DNA from: Gemmatimonadota bacterium
GTDB lineage: Bacteria > Latescibacterota > UBA2968 > UBA8231
DNA: 6,587 nucleotides
Direction of reading: 5' to 3'
NCBI GenBank assembly: GCA_026706505.1
Contig: JAPOYQ010000234.1
Location: 1 to 6,587 of the forward strand
Part shown: piece by piece, positions 1 through 5,738 of the stretch
How the letters are laid out: each line of letters begins with the position of its first letter
How positions within the stretch are numbered: the first letter of the stretch is position 1
The notes under the pieces: model-generated
What the model saw: only the letters and a program-made list of their open reading frames with translations
What the model was told of the DNA's origin: nothing
Database searches by the model: none
Position numbers and translations under genes: made by a program

Positions 1-742
1 CCTCGGCCGCGGCGGGTACGCGCTCGGGCATGGCCGCGAAGCGCTTTTTGTAGAATTCGTAGTCCATGGACATGGATGCCGATTTTTGCCGTTCCGGTTC
101 CACCATCCGCGCATCGGCATAGACCTCGGCAAAATCCCCCAATTGGTAGCGGATCATGTGAGTGAAGTGCACGGCCATATCGAGGATAAAGCCGCCCAAC
201 TCCCGGCGGTGGCGCCAAGGGGTGATAAAGATGGAATTGCCCGCGCCGAGCGAGTGGTACAATCCCATATAGGGCGTGCCGATGGCACCGGTGTCGATCA
301 AGTGGCGCACGATGCGGGCCGAAGGATCGCGGCGGAAATTTTCAGCTACGGAGACAATGCGCTCGTTGCGCGCAGCTGCGTCGAGGATCTGCTGGCAGGC
401 TCGCACCGTGATGGCCAGCGGCTTTTCCACTAGCACGTGCAATCCCAAGTCGAGGGCCTCGCAGACGACGGTGTGATGCACCGAAGGATCGGTCACCACG
501 TCCACGGCTTCCAGATCCGGCACCTGCTGGACCATCGCCTCCATATTGGTGCAGACCTTGGGACGGACCCCGAGGAGCTTCTCGGCTTCGGCGGCGGCCA
601 TCGCGGCGTTTTCCGCGCTGATGTCGCACACCGCGCTCAGTTCGACTGCGTCGAAGGGGGAATCGGCTAGCTGCTTGAGGCCGTGCAGATGGCGGGTGCC
701 CATGCCGCCGCAGCCGACGAGGGCTAGGCGCATCTTGTCCAT
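1..742 (-). CDS. Gfo/Idh/MocA family NAD(P)-dependent oxidoreductase, C-terminus cut by window edge
   Basis: The 247 readable codons give the N-terminal Rossmann domain and the start of the alpha/beta catalytic domain. The protein opens with a beta strand followed by the dinucleotide-binding motif GCGGMG (residues 10-15). An acidic residue, Asp40, ends strand 2 (AVCD), where the cofactor ribose is usually held. The family signature EKP is at 106-108, with Lys107 the expected catalytic lysine. The second-domain motif GGFILDMAVH (183-192) supplies the usual Asp188 and His192. Family members oxidise or reduce a hydroxyl, often on sugars, inositols or related polyols, in the cytoplasm; the substrate here cannot be read. 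The start at 742 is backed by AGGAG six bases upstream; Met4 is a weaker alternative. The gene begins 3 bp after the AllA-like gene, so translational coupling is likely. Family members usually have about 330-400 residues, so roughly a third is missing to the left. Confidence 0.93.
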   Translation of the reverse strand, partial: MDKMRLALVGCGGMGTRHLHGLKQLADSPFDAVELSAVCDISAENAAMAAAEAEKLLGVRPKVCTNMEAMVQQVPDLEAVDVVTDPSVHHTVVCEALDLGLHVLVEKPLAITVRACQQILDAAARNERIVSVAENFRRDPSARIVRHLIDTGAIGTPYMGLYHSLGAGNSIFITPWRHRRELGGFILDMAVHFTHMIRYQLGDFAEVYADARMVEPERQKSASMSMDYEFYKKRFAAMPERVPAAAE

Positions 743-745
743 TGG

Positions 746-1264
746 CTACTCCTGCCAGTTGGGGACGCTGCTCATGTCGGGCAGTAGGGCCAAGCCGCGG
801 TCTTGGTCGAAATGAACGTCAACCGAGTGGTCGTGGTAGTTCTGGTTGCCGCGCGCGGTTAGGTACACCTCCTCGCCGCGCAGGCACACGGGCATGGTGT
901 GCCACACCTTTAGGTGCATGCAGATGCCGGTGCTGCCGTCGGAGTAAAAGGCGCGCAGATTCTCCGGCTCGATCATGGGCTGGATCGGGGCCACGAAAAA
1001 GACGGTTGGGCAGTGCCGGCTCGGATAGAAGGACTGCCCGGCGTCGTCGTGAAAGGCAAAGTGCGCCCGCAGCCGGCCCTCGGATAGGTTGAGTTGGTCG
1101 GATGTCGGGTCTTCGACTTCGGCCCGCACGGTGTACTCATGCTCGACTAGCCCGCCCACCACGACCTCGGGTTTGGCCTCGTCAAAGGTGGAGATGACTT
1201 GTCCGAAAGGGGCAAAGGCCGAGGGGGTCAGCGGCTCCACGGGAACCTTGAGAATTTTTAGCAT
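746..1264 (-). CDS. Ureidoglycolate lyase (AllA-like) family cupin protein
   Basis: This 172-residue protein has the size and sequence pattern of the ureidoglycolate lyase/hydrolase family. The N-terminal stretch LTPSAFAPFGQVI (12-24) is the typical opening of AllA proteins. A central block holds FYPSRH (79-84), VFFVAPIQP (88-96) and LRAFYSDGSTGICMH (103-117), then VWHTMPVCL (120-128). Trp121 and His122 correspond to the conserved Trp-His of the family. AllA is a beta-barrel cupin that splits ureidoglycolate to glyoxylate and urea in purine/allantoin breakdown. No other allantoin-pathway gene is visible here, so the true substrate may be a related hydroxy- or ureido-acid. The C-terminal segment has several His and Asp residues (HDH at 144-146, then Asp149 and His151) where I expect a more Gly/Asn-rich turn in AllA. 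The start is set by a strong Shine-Dalgarno; the gap from the upstream stop is 16 bp. Family assignment is solid, substrate is not. Confidence 0.85.
   Translation of the reverse strand: MLKILKVPVEPLTPSAFAPFGQVISTFDEAKPEVVVGGLVEHEYTVRAEVEDPTSDQLNLSEGRLRAHFAFHDDAGQSFYPSRHCPTVFFVAPIQPMIEPENLRAFYSDGSTGICMHLKVWHTMPVCLRGEEVYLTARGNQNYHDHSVDVHFDQDRGLALLPDMSSVPNWQE
749..753 (-). promoter_or_regulatory. Shine-Dalgarno of the Gfo/Idh/MocA gene, inside the end of the AllA-like gene
   Basis: AGGAG on the minus strand, followed by six bases (TAGCCA) and the ATG at 742. It overlaps the last two sense codons (CAG GAG) of the upstream gene, whose TAG stop falls in the spacer. This arrangement is typical of translational coupling and supports 742 as the start. 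Confidence 0.75.
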
Positions 1265-1271
1265 GGCAACG

Positions 1272-1279
1272 CTCCTTTT
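1272..1279 (-). promoter_or_regulatory. Shine-Dalgarno of the AllA-like gene
   Basis: AAAAGGAG on the minus strand, seven bases before the ATG at 1264. It lies in the 16-bp gap after the upstream stop codon, which leaves no room for a separate promoter in the gap. Confidence 0.75.
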
Positions 1280-1280
1280 G

Positions 1281-2798
1281 TCAGAAGGCCAACAGCATCG
1301 GCCCCATGCGCTCTAGCAAGAGGGCACGATAGCGCTCGGCTTTGGCCACTTGCAGCCGTTCGAGTGGGTTGAAGTCGTCGGTGATGAGTTCGCCCTTGGC
1401 GGGCATGGGATGTTCGTGTACCGCGAGCCACGCGGCCCCAGACGCTGGGGAAATCGGCTGCCGCGAAGCCAAGAAGACAAAGTCGTTAAACGCTTCGCCT
1501 GGCAGCGAGACAAGGGCCAGCCGGTAGGGATAAACCTCGCCCAACGTCCGGTACACGGCTGCCGCGGCATCGGCTTCTGGTCCCTCGGTGAAGCCGACGA
1601 AGTTTAGGGCTAAGAGGCCGTCGTCTTTGAGGAGCCGGTCGAGGTCGCGGAGCATTTCGACGCTCAGCAGGTGGCTGGGCACAGATCCGCCGGTGAAGCA
1701 GTCGTGGACGATGAAGTCGTATTGCTGGTCCAAGCGGCGGATTTCGTAGCGGGCGTCGCCGACCAGCAGCGCGCCCGATGGCTCGTAGAGAAAGTATTGC
1801 TGTGCCGCTTTGGCCACCACTGGATCCAACTCTAAAGCGTCGGTGTCGATGTCTTGGGCTGCAAAGGCCATGGCAATGTAGCCCCCGCCGAGACCAATCA
1901 GCAGCGCATTGCGCCCCTCCGGGTGCAATTGGGGCAGGTCGGCGATGATTTTTTGGTAGCTGAGTACCGGCCCGCGCGTGTCGAGCCGCAGCGCGCTGAT
2001 GACCGAAGCGTCCGACAGCATCCACCGCACTCGGCGGTCGCGGTCATCGACGACCCGCACCCAGCCGTAGTGGCTTTCGGCTTGGTGGACTAGGCGATAA
2101 TCCCCGTGTTCGGTCGGCTTTGGGTCGGTCTGTAGCCACAGTCCCGCGCCGGTCGCGATCGCTGCGGCTAGGACCAGTCCTAGCCCCGCGTGGCCCCACC
2201 GCCGCTCGTATAATGCGACGACGAGTGCCAACAGAATCAAGGCCGCGCTGACTGCGTAGAGAATTATCCGCGACCCAAGGGCCGGCAGCAGGAAAAATCC
2301 CAATAGCAAGGTACCCATCACGCTGCCGACCGTGCTGACCGCAAAGACCGAACCGGCTGCCATGCCCACGCCTGTCTGCCGCCGCGCCGCCAGTGCGATC
2401 ACCTGTGGCCCCACCATTCCGAGGCAGGTTAGCGGCAAGGTAAAAAGCAGCAGGGCACTAGTAAAGGCCCCAGCGCGCAATCCCAGATCGTTGGTCCACA
2501 GCAAAATCGGGCGACTGACAAGCGGAATCACAGCCGTCGTCAGGCCGGCGAGTGCTATGGCGTAGGAAAGCCGAAAGCGCGTCTGTTTGTCGGCGACCAA
2601 GCCGCCGAGGTAATAGCCCAGTGCCAAGGCGATCAAAGCGACGGATATGAGCGACGACCACACGTAGAGACTGACCCCGTAAAAGGGGCCGATGATGCGC
2701 GTGCCCAACAGCTCTAGCATCATCACCGCCGCTCCAGAGATGGTTACGGTGCCGTAGAGCAGCAGCCGATCTGGGTCCGTTGTGTGATCTTCAGTCAT
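1281..2798 (-). CDS. Integral membrane protein fused to a spermidine-synthase-like methyltransferase-fold domain
   Basis: The 505-residue product has two parts. Residues about 12-223 hold roughly seven or eight hydrophobic segments (about 12-34, 47-68, 80-98, 112-135, 146-172, 177-197, 205-223). Residues about 230-505 form a cytosolic Rossmann-like domain of the spermidine synthase type: LLIGLGGG (299-306) for the nucleotide/AdoMet loop, ALELDPVV (321-328) with Glu323, VGDAR (346-350), then HDCFTGGSVPSHLLSVE (365-381) and LITDDFNPLERL (471-482). The last two blocks are typical of proteins named 'fused MFS/spermidine synthase'. True spermidine synthases have GGGDGG and a DE-x-x-YHE block for putrescine; here the loop reads GLGGGYIAM and the second block is not seen, so aminopropyl transfer to putrescine is not supported. 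Its reaction is unknown. ATG 2798 lacks a clear Shine-Dalgarno, but the first membrane segment begins about 10 residues later, so no later start fits. Confidence 0.85.
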   Translation of the reverse strand: MTEDHTTDPDRLLLYGTVTISGAAVMMLELLGTRIIGPFYGVSLYVWSSLISVALIALALGYYLGGLVADKQTRFRLSYAIALAGLTTAVIPLVSRPILLWTNDLGLRAGAFTSALLLFTLPLTCLGMVGPQVIALAARRQTGVGMAAGSVFAVSTVGSVMGTLLLGFFLLPALGSRIILYAVSAALILLALVVALYERRWGHAGLGLVLAAAIATGAGLWLQTDPKPTEHGDYRLVHQAESHYGWVRVVDDRDRRVRWMLSDASVISALRLDTRGPVLSYQKIIADLPQLHPEGRNALLIGLGGGYIAMAFAAQDIDTDALELDPVVAKAAQQYFLYEPSGALLVGDARYEIRRLDQQYDFIVHDCFTGGSVPSHLLSVEMLRDLDRLLKDDGLLALNFVGFTEGPEADAAAAVYRTLGEVYPYRLALVSLPGEAFNDFVFLASRQPISPASGAAWLAVHEHPMPAKGELITDDFNPLERLQVAKAERYRALLLERMGPMLLAF

Positions 2799-2864
2799 CG
2801 TTGGCAGCGTACTCGTTTTGACTTTCGCAGAGGCGCGCTAGGTGGCGAGGGTCAAACACTAAAA
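2799..2864 (-). other. 66-bp intergenic gap between the OPT-like gene and the membrane/SpeE-like gene
   Basis: This is the widest gap among the five closely spaced genes. It holds an imperfect inverted repeat (listed separately) and no recognisable Shine-Dalgarno; the best purine patch, ACGAG, is 13 or more bases from the ATG. No clear sigma-70 -10/-35 pair was seen. It may allow partial termination or RNA processing within the operon. Confidence 0.4.
2817..2856 (-). repeat. Imperfect inverted repeat (possible hairpin) in the intergenic gap
   Basis: Arms TTTGAC (2817-2822) and GTCAAA (2851-2856) pair over six bases. Inside them TCGC (2825-2828) pairs with GCGA (2845-2848), separated by two non-Watson-Crick positions and closing a 16-base loop. 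In the minus-strand transcript the two inner positions are A/C mismatches; in a plus-strand transcript they would be G/U wobbles, giving a near-continuous 12-bp stem. Neither orientation is followed by a clear U-run, so it is not a standard intrinsic terminator. It could be a processing or attenuation structure, a protein-binding site, or chance. Confidence 0.4.
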
Positions 2865-4829
2865 TCAACCCCAGAATATCACGTTCCAAGTCATGCCGGT
2901 GAAGTGATCAACGATCAGATAAAAACCACCGGGCGTGAAGTAGCCGAGGATCATCCCCATGAAAAAGGGCCGCGTCTTCAGATAGAGCCGCACGCCTCCG
3001 TATTTGAGCACGATTACCTTGACTCCCCAAGCGATGAACATATTGAACCACAAGTGGTCCATGATCCAGATCGGCCCGATCACGTAGCCCAGCGGATGCA
3101 GCGGCCACCAGACGTAGAGCCAGCGCGCGACCATCAATCCGGTCATAATTGCCGCGCCAATCCCCATATTGACCCAGCCCCAGCCGTAGAAGTCGGTCGG
3201 CGTGCGGAGGAGCTTCTCCACATAGCTGTAGTTGCCGCCGCGCCAGATCCACAGGTTGATCGCCCCGTATTTGTGACTGAGCAGCATCACCATCCATATA
3301 GCCGCACCCATGGCCACGACCAACGCCAAGACGATGATCCAAAAGAGGGGCCGGCGATTGCGCCCCAACTCCTCGCCCAGCCGCAGACTGTTGGCACAGG
3401 AGACCATGACGAAATTGCGCCCGGTGGTCCACAAAAAGGTCGTCGCCAGCACGACTAGGCCTTGGGTACCGATGACCGACGAACCCACCGCGGACACCAG
3501 AATCCCCACTGGTACCACCGGCGGCGAGCCGTCCGAAAGCCCACCTTCGGCCACCACTCGCGAATAGCCAAAGATGATGACGACGCCCAAGAAGAGAATG
3601 GCCCCCCCGAAGACCAGTGGCAGTCCAGCCAGCGACAACCAACCCACTATCACCAGACAAGAGACTGTCAGCACAATCAGGGCCGCGCGGTAGGAGAGGA
3701 TTTCGTCGCTGTCGTCAATGCTCTCGTCGCCTTTGAAGGCTTTGCGCCACACGCCCCGTAGATGCTTGCGCGCCGTCCAGGTGCCGCCTAAAAAGAGCAC
3801 GAGAATCGCGCCCATCGACTGGTAGGCCAAAAAGGGATCGTGTACTGCGTGGCCGGCACCTCCCGTCTCGCTACTGACCACGCCGAGAATGCCAAAAATG
3901 CCGCGTACCGCAAAAGAGAGCAGGTTGAAAAACCACAGACTGAAGGCAATATCGGTCTTGAGAAAGTAGAAGAAGCCGATGATGTTGAAGCGCAGCGCGA
4001 CGTACAGGTCGGCCGTACGGCGGAAAACCGGCACGTCCATGCGGATTGGATCGACGTTCTGGGCGATGGGAATAATCTCGGGGAAGTAGTTGTACAGCCC
4101 GTGCAACGTGCCCCAAAGTGCGGGAATGGCAAAACCGGCCCACATGACGGGATTTTTGAAAAAGGGGCTTAACTTTTGGTCGTCTTCGCCCTCCTCAGTC
4201 ATTGCCAGCGGCACCTGCATCAGCGGATAGATCAGCCGCTCGTGCTCGATCCACTGTTTGCGCAGGATCGCCATGAAGGAAATCATCATCAGGAAGAGGG
4301 CGCAGATAAAGGGCGTCCACATCGCGATGACGCTGCGCCATACTTCCCAGGGAATCGGTTCGTCCCGTCCACTGCCCTCGTAAAACTTGCGGACGGTCTC
4401 CACGTCGTGGACCATCAGCCAGTCGGGGATGTAGGGGTGGATTAGTTGCCGCCACTCGTTTTCGGCCGTGGCGTAGTAGAAGGGGTAGCTAATGGCGCTG
4501 AGGAACTTGCCGACGAAGAGGGTCGGGATCGGCGAGGCCATCACCATCATGACATAGACGACCAGCAGCTCGCGCCGATTGAGTCCCAAGCGCGGGTGTA
4601 TAAGTTTGAGTAGGGGATTGATAAAAAGGGTTAGCACGAACAAGATGAACACCGCCCCGGGCATACTGGTGCCCAAGGCCATAAAGGAACCGTGTAAATA
4701 GAGGGTGCCGTAGGCGGCCCCGGCCGACACGCTGAAGGCTCCGGCGCATCCGACTAGCACGGATTTGACGGTAAAAGCCGGTACTCCGTCTGCCTCCTTG
4801 GGCGCGGTCCGCTCGGGTGTTGTTGACAT
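2865..4829 (-). CDS. Large polytopic OPT-like membrane protein (DUF6785/DUF6784 type)
   Basis: The 654-residue protein is almost wholly hydrophobic, with a dozen or more likely membrane segments, for example about 22-45, 57-77, 88-112, 167-189, 228-245, 281-318, 337-350, 380-422, 441-468, 495-517, 552-575 and 580-609. A soluble region rich in aromatic and charged residues (about 120-165) follows the third segment. The middle motif RVVAEGGLSDGSPPVVP (424-440) and the C-terminal block HPLGYVIGPIWIMDHLWFN (578-596), followed by a KYGG...RPFFMG stretch (609-625), match the pattern I know for DUF6785 (N-terminal) plus DUF6784 (C-terminal) proteins. These resemble oligopeptide transporters of the OPT family. 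A role as inner-membrane transporter is inferred; the substrate is unknown. ATG 4829 is 21 bp after the dioxygenase stop and has no Shine-Dalgarno, but it leaves a short polar N-terminus before the first membrane segment, as expected. Confidence 0.85.
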   Translation of the reverse strand: MSTTPERTAPKEADGVPAFTVKSVLVGCAGAFSVSAGAAYGTLYLHGSFMALGTSMPGAVFILFVLTLFINPLLKLIHPRLGLNRRELLVVYVMMVMASPIPTLFVGKFLSAISYPFYYATAENEWRQLIHPYIPDWLMVHDVETVRKFYEGSGRDEPIPWEVWRSVIAMWTPFICALFLMMISFMAILRKQWIEHERLIYPLMQVPLAMTEEGEDDQKLSPFFKNPVMWAGFAIPALWGTLHGLYNYFPEIIPIAQNVDPIRMDVPVFRRTADLYVALRFNIIGFFYFLKTDIAFSLWFFNLLSFAVRGIFGILGVVSSETGGAGHAVHDPFLAYQSMGAILVLFLGGTWTARKHLRGVWRKAFKGDESIDDSDEILSYRAALIVLTVSCLVIVGWLSLAGLPLVFGGAILFLGVVIIFGYSRVVAEGGLSDGSPPVVPVGILVSAVGSSVIGTQGLVVLATTFLWTTGRNFVMVSCANSLRLGEELGRNRRPLFWIIVLALVVAMGAAIWMVMLLSHKYGAINLWIWRGGNYSYVEKLLRTPTDFYGWGWVNMGIGAAIMTGLMVARWLYVWWPLHPLGYVIGPIWIMDHLWFNMFIAWGVKVIVLKYGGVRLYLKTRPFFMGMILGYFTPGGFYLIVDHFTGMTWNVIFWG

Positions 4830-4850
4830 TAGCTGGCTAGCGCGAGGGAA

Positions 4851-5666
4851 TCAGCCGTGAAACTTGGCGACCAATTCGGCTGGTTTGCCATCTACCGTCG
4901 CCGGGTCCAGCGCCTGTGTGCCGAAGACCACGGGAAAGGTTTGGCCGGTGTGCCGGGAGCGGGTTTTGGAGTCCATATAGGTTACGCTGAAAGCACGGCG
5001 GGCCGACGTGGTGGAGTTGGGCCCCGATCGATGCAGCAGGAAATTGTGCAGTAGAATGGCCTCTCCTGCCTCGGCTTCTAAGTCGATCACTGCCTCCGGG
5101 GGTGTGTATTGGGGCTCTTGCTCGGCGGGGAGAAAGTGCCGCTCGTTGATGATGCCGTGCTTGTTGCTGCCCGGCACGATCTGCATGCAGCCGGTGTCTG
5201 TGGTCGCGTCGTCGAGCGCCGTCCACACCGTGACGATGGGATTGGTGTCGATGCCCCAGCCAATTCCCACGTCCTGATGCCAGGGCAACCCGCGGCGGAG
5301 TTCGGGAGGTTTGTTCATAAACATCGAGCGGAAGACTGAGACTTCCTCGCCGATGTAGCGGCGGGTAATCTGGTGGAAGAGCGGATGCTGAATATAGGCG
5401 AGGAAGAGCGGGTCTTGCTCTAGGTCGTCGATGCGCCGGTACGCGAGCGTCTGCACCTCATTGCCCATGGTGCGGTGCACTTCGCCGTCCTCTTCGACGA
5501 CTTGCAAGCGCATGTGTTCGTAGCGGACGCGGCCCAGCATGATGTCGTCGATGCGCTGCTGCAAGGCGACCAATTCGTCCGGGGACAGGACATTGCCCAG
5601 CCGTACGTAGCCTTGATCCAAGAACAGCTCGTGATGTGCATCGTCAAAGGTGGAAAGGGCTTGCAT
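4851..5666 (-). CDS. Phytanoyl-CoA dioxygenase (PhyH) family Fe(II)/2-oxoglutarate-dependent oxygenase
   Basis: The 271-residue protein fits the PhyH family in length and motifs. After an N-terminal helix (FLDQGYVRLGNVLSPDEL, 15-32) comes MNKPPELRRGLPWHQD (117-132). It supplies the iron-binding His130 and Asp132, with Lys119 in the usual KPP position. The segment TGCMQIVPGSNKHG (158-171) is the family's conserved turn, and LLHNFLLHRSGPN (205-217) gives the distal iron ligand His212. Arg223 or Arg224 (RRAFSVTY) is the likely 2-oxoglutarate carboxylate binder. All metal ligands are present, so the enzyme should be active. Members hydroxylate a wide range of small molecules and not only phytanoyl-CoA; the substrate is not readable. 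An open frame extends to an ATG at 5705, but the ATG at 5666 has a strong Shine-Dalgarno, and the 13 extra residues (MYLYPVLKKRRPH) look unlike the family. This gene is probably the first of the five-gene operon. Confidence 0.92.
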   Translation of the reverse strand: MQALSTFDDAHHELFLDQGYVRLGNVLSPDELVALQQRIDDIMLGRVRYEHMRLQVVEEDGEVHRTMGNEVQTLAYRRIDDLEQDPLFLAYIQHPLFHQITRRYIGEEVSVFRSMFMNKPPELRRGLPWHQDVGIGWGIDTNPIVTVWTALDDATTDTGCMQIVPGSNKHGIINERHFLPAEQEPQYTPPEAVIDLEAEAGEAILLHNFLLHRSGPNSTTSARRAFSVTYMDSKTRSRHTGQTFPVVFGTQALDPATVDGKPAELVAKFHG

Positions 5667-5738
5667 GTGCGGTCTCCTTTTTTTAAGGACGGGGTATAAA
5701 TACAATGCCTAGGGTGTGCTCGTGCAATGCCGCCTCGA
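5667..5738 (-). promoter_or_regulatory. 72-bp gap upstream of the PhyH gene, candidate promoter region
   Basis: This is the largest gap in the window and the most natural place for the operon promoter. On the minus strand it holds TTGCAC (5722-5727) and an AT-rich TATTTATA stretch (5695-5702), a weak sigma-70-like pair with a spacer near 19 bp. The 7-mer GGCATTG (plus-strand CAATGCC) occurs twice, at 5703-5709 and 5725-5731, exactly 22 bp apart. No intrinsic terminator for the upstream FG-GAP gene is evident, so read-through into the operon is also possible. Confidence 0.25.
5674..5679 (-). promoter_or_regulatory. Shine-Dalgarno deciding the PhyH start, with possible masking hairpin
   Basis: AAGGAG lies seven bases before the ATG at 5666 and argues against the in-frame ATG at 5705. 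Just upstream, TCCTT (5685-5689) is complementary to AAGGA of the site itself across a five-A loop. A short five-pair hairpin could therefore cover the ribosome site. The stem is AU-rich and weak, so an effect on translation is only a possibility. Confidence 0.65.

Noticed and set aside
86..433. 115-codon plus-strand open frame
   Set aside because: It is antisense to the Gfo/Idh/MocA gene, which has its Rossmann, EKP and His motifs in the opposite strand; nothing supports the plus-strand frame.
1486..2025. 179-codon minus-strand open frame
   Set aside because: It is a frame-shifted reading of the spermidine-synthase-like domain; the Arg/Pro-rich product has no domain pattern, and the overlapping frame has all the expected motifs.
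2784..3458. 224-codon open frame on the plus strand
   Set aside because: It lies antisense to the OPT-like gene, its product is a His/Pro/Asp/Gln-rich low-complexity sequence with no family pattern, and the minus-strand gene has clear membrane segments and motifs throughout.
5667..5705. 13-residue N-terminal extension of the PhyH protein from ATG 5705
   Set aside because: The extension overlaps the Shine-Dalgarno of the ATG at 5666 and has no Shine-Dalgarno of its own that I can see; the shorter start gives a normal family N-terminus.
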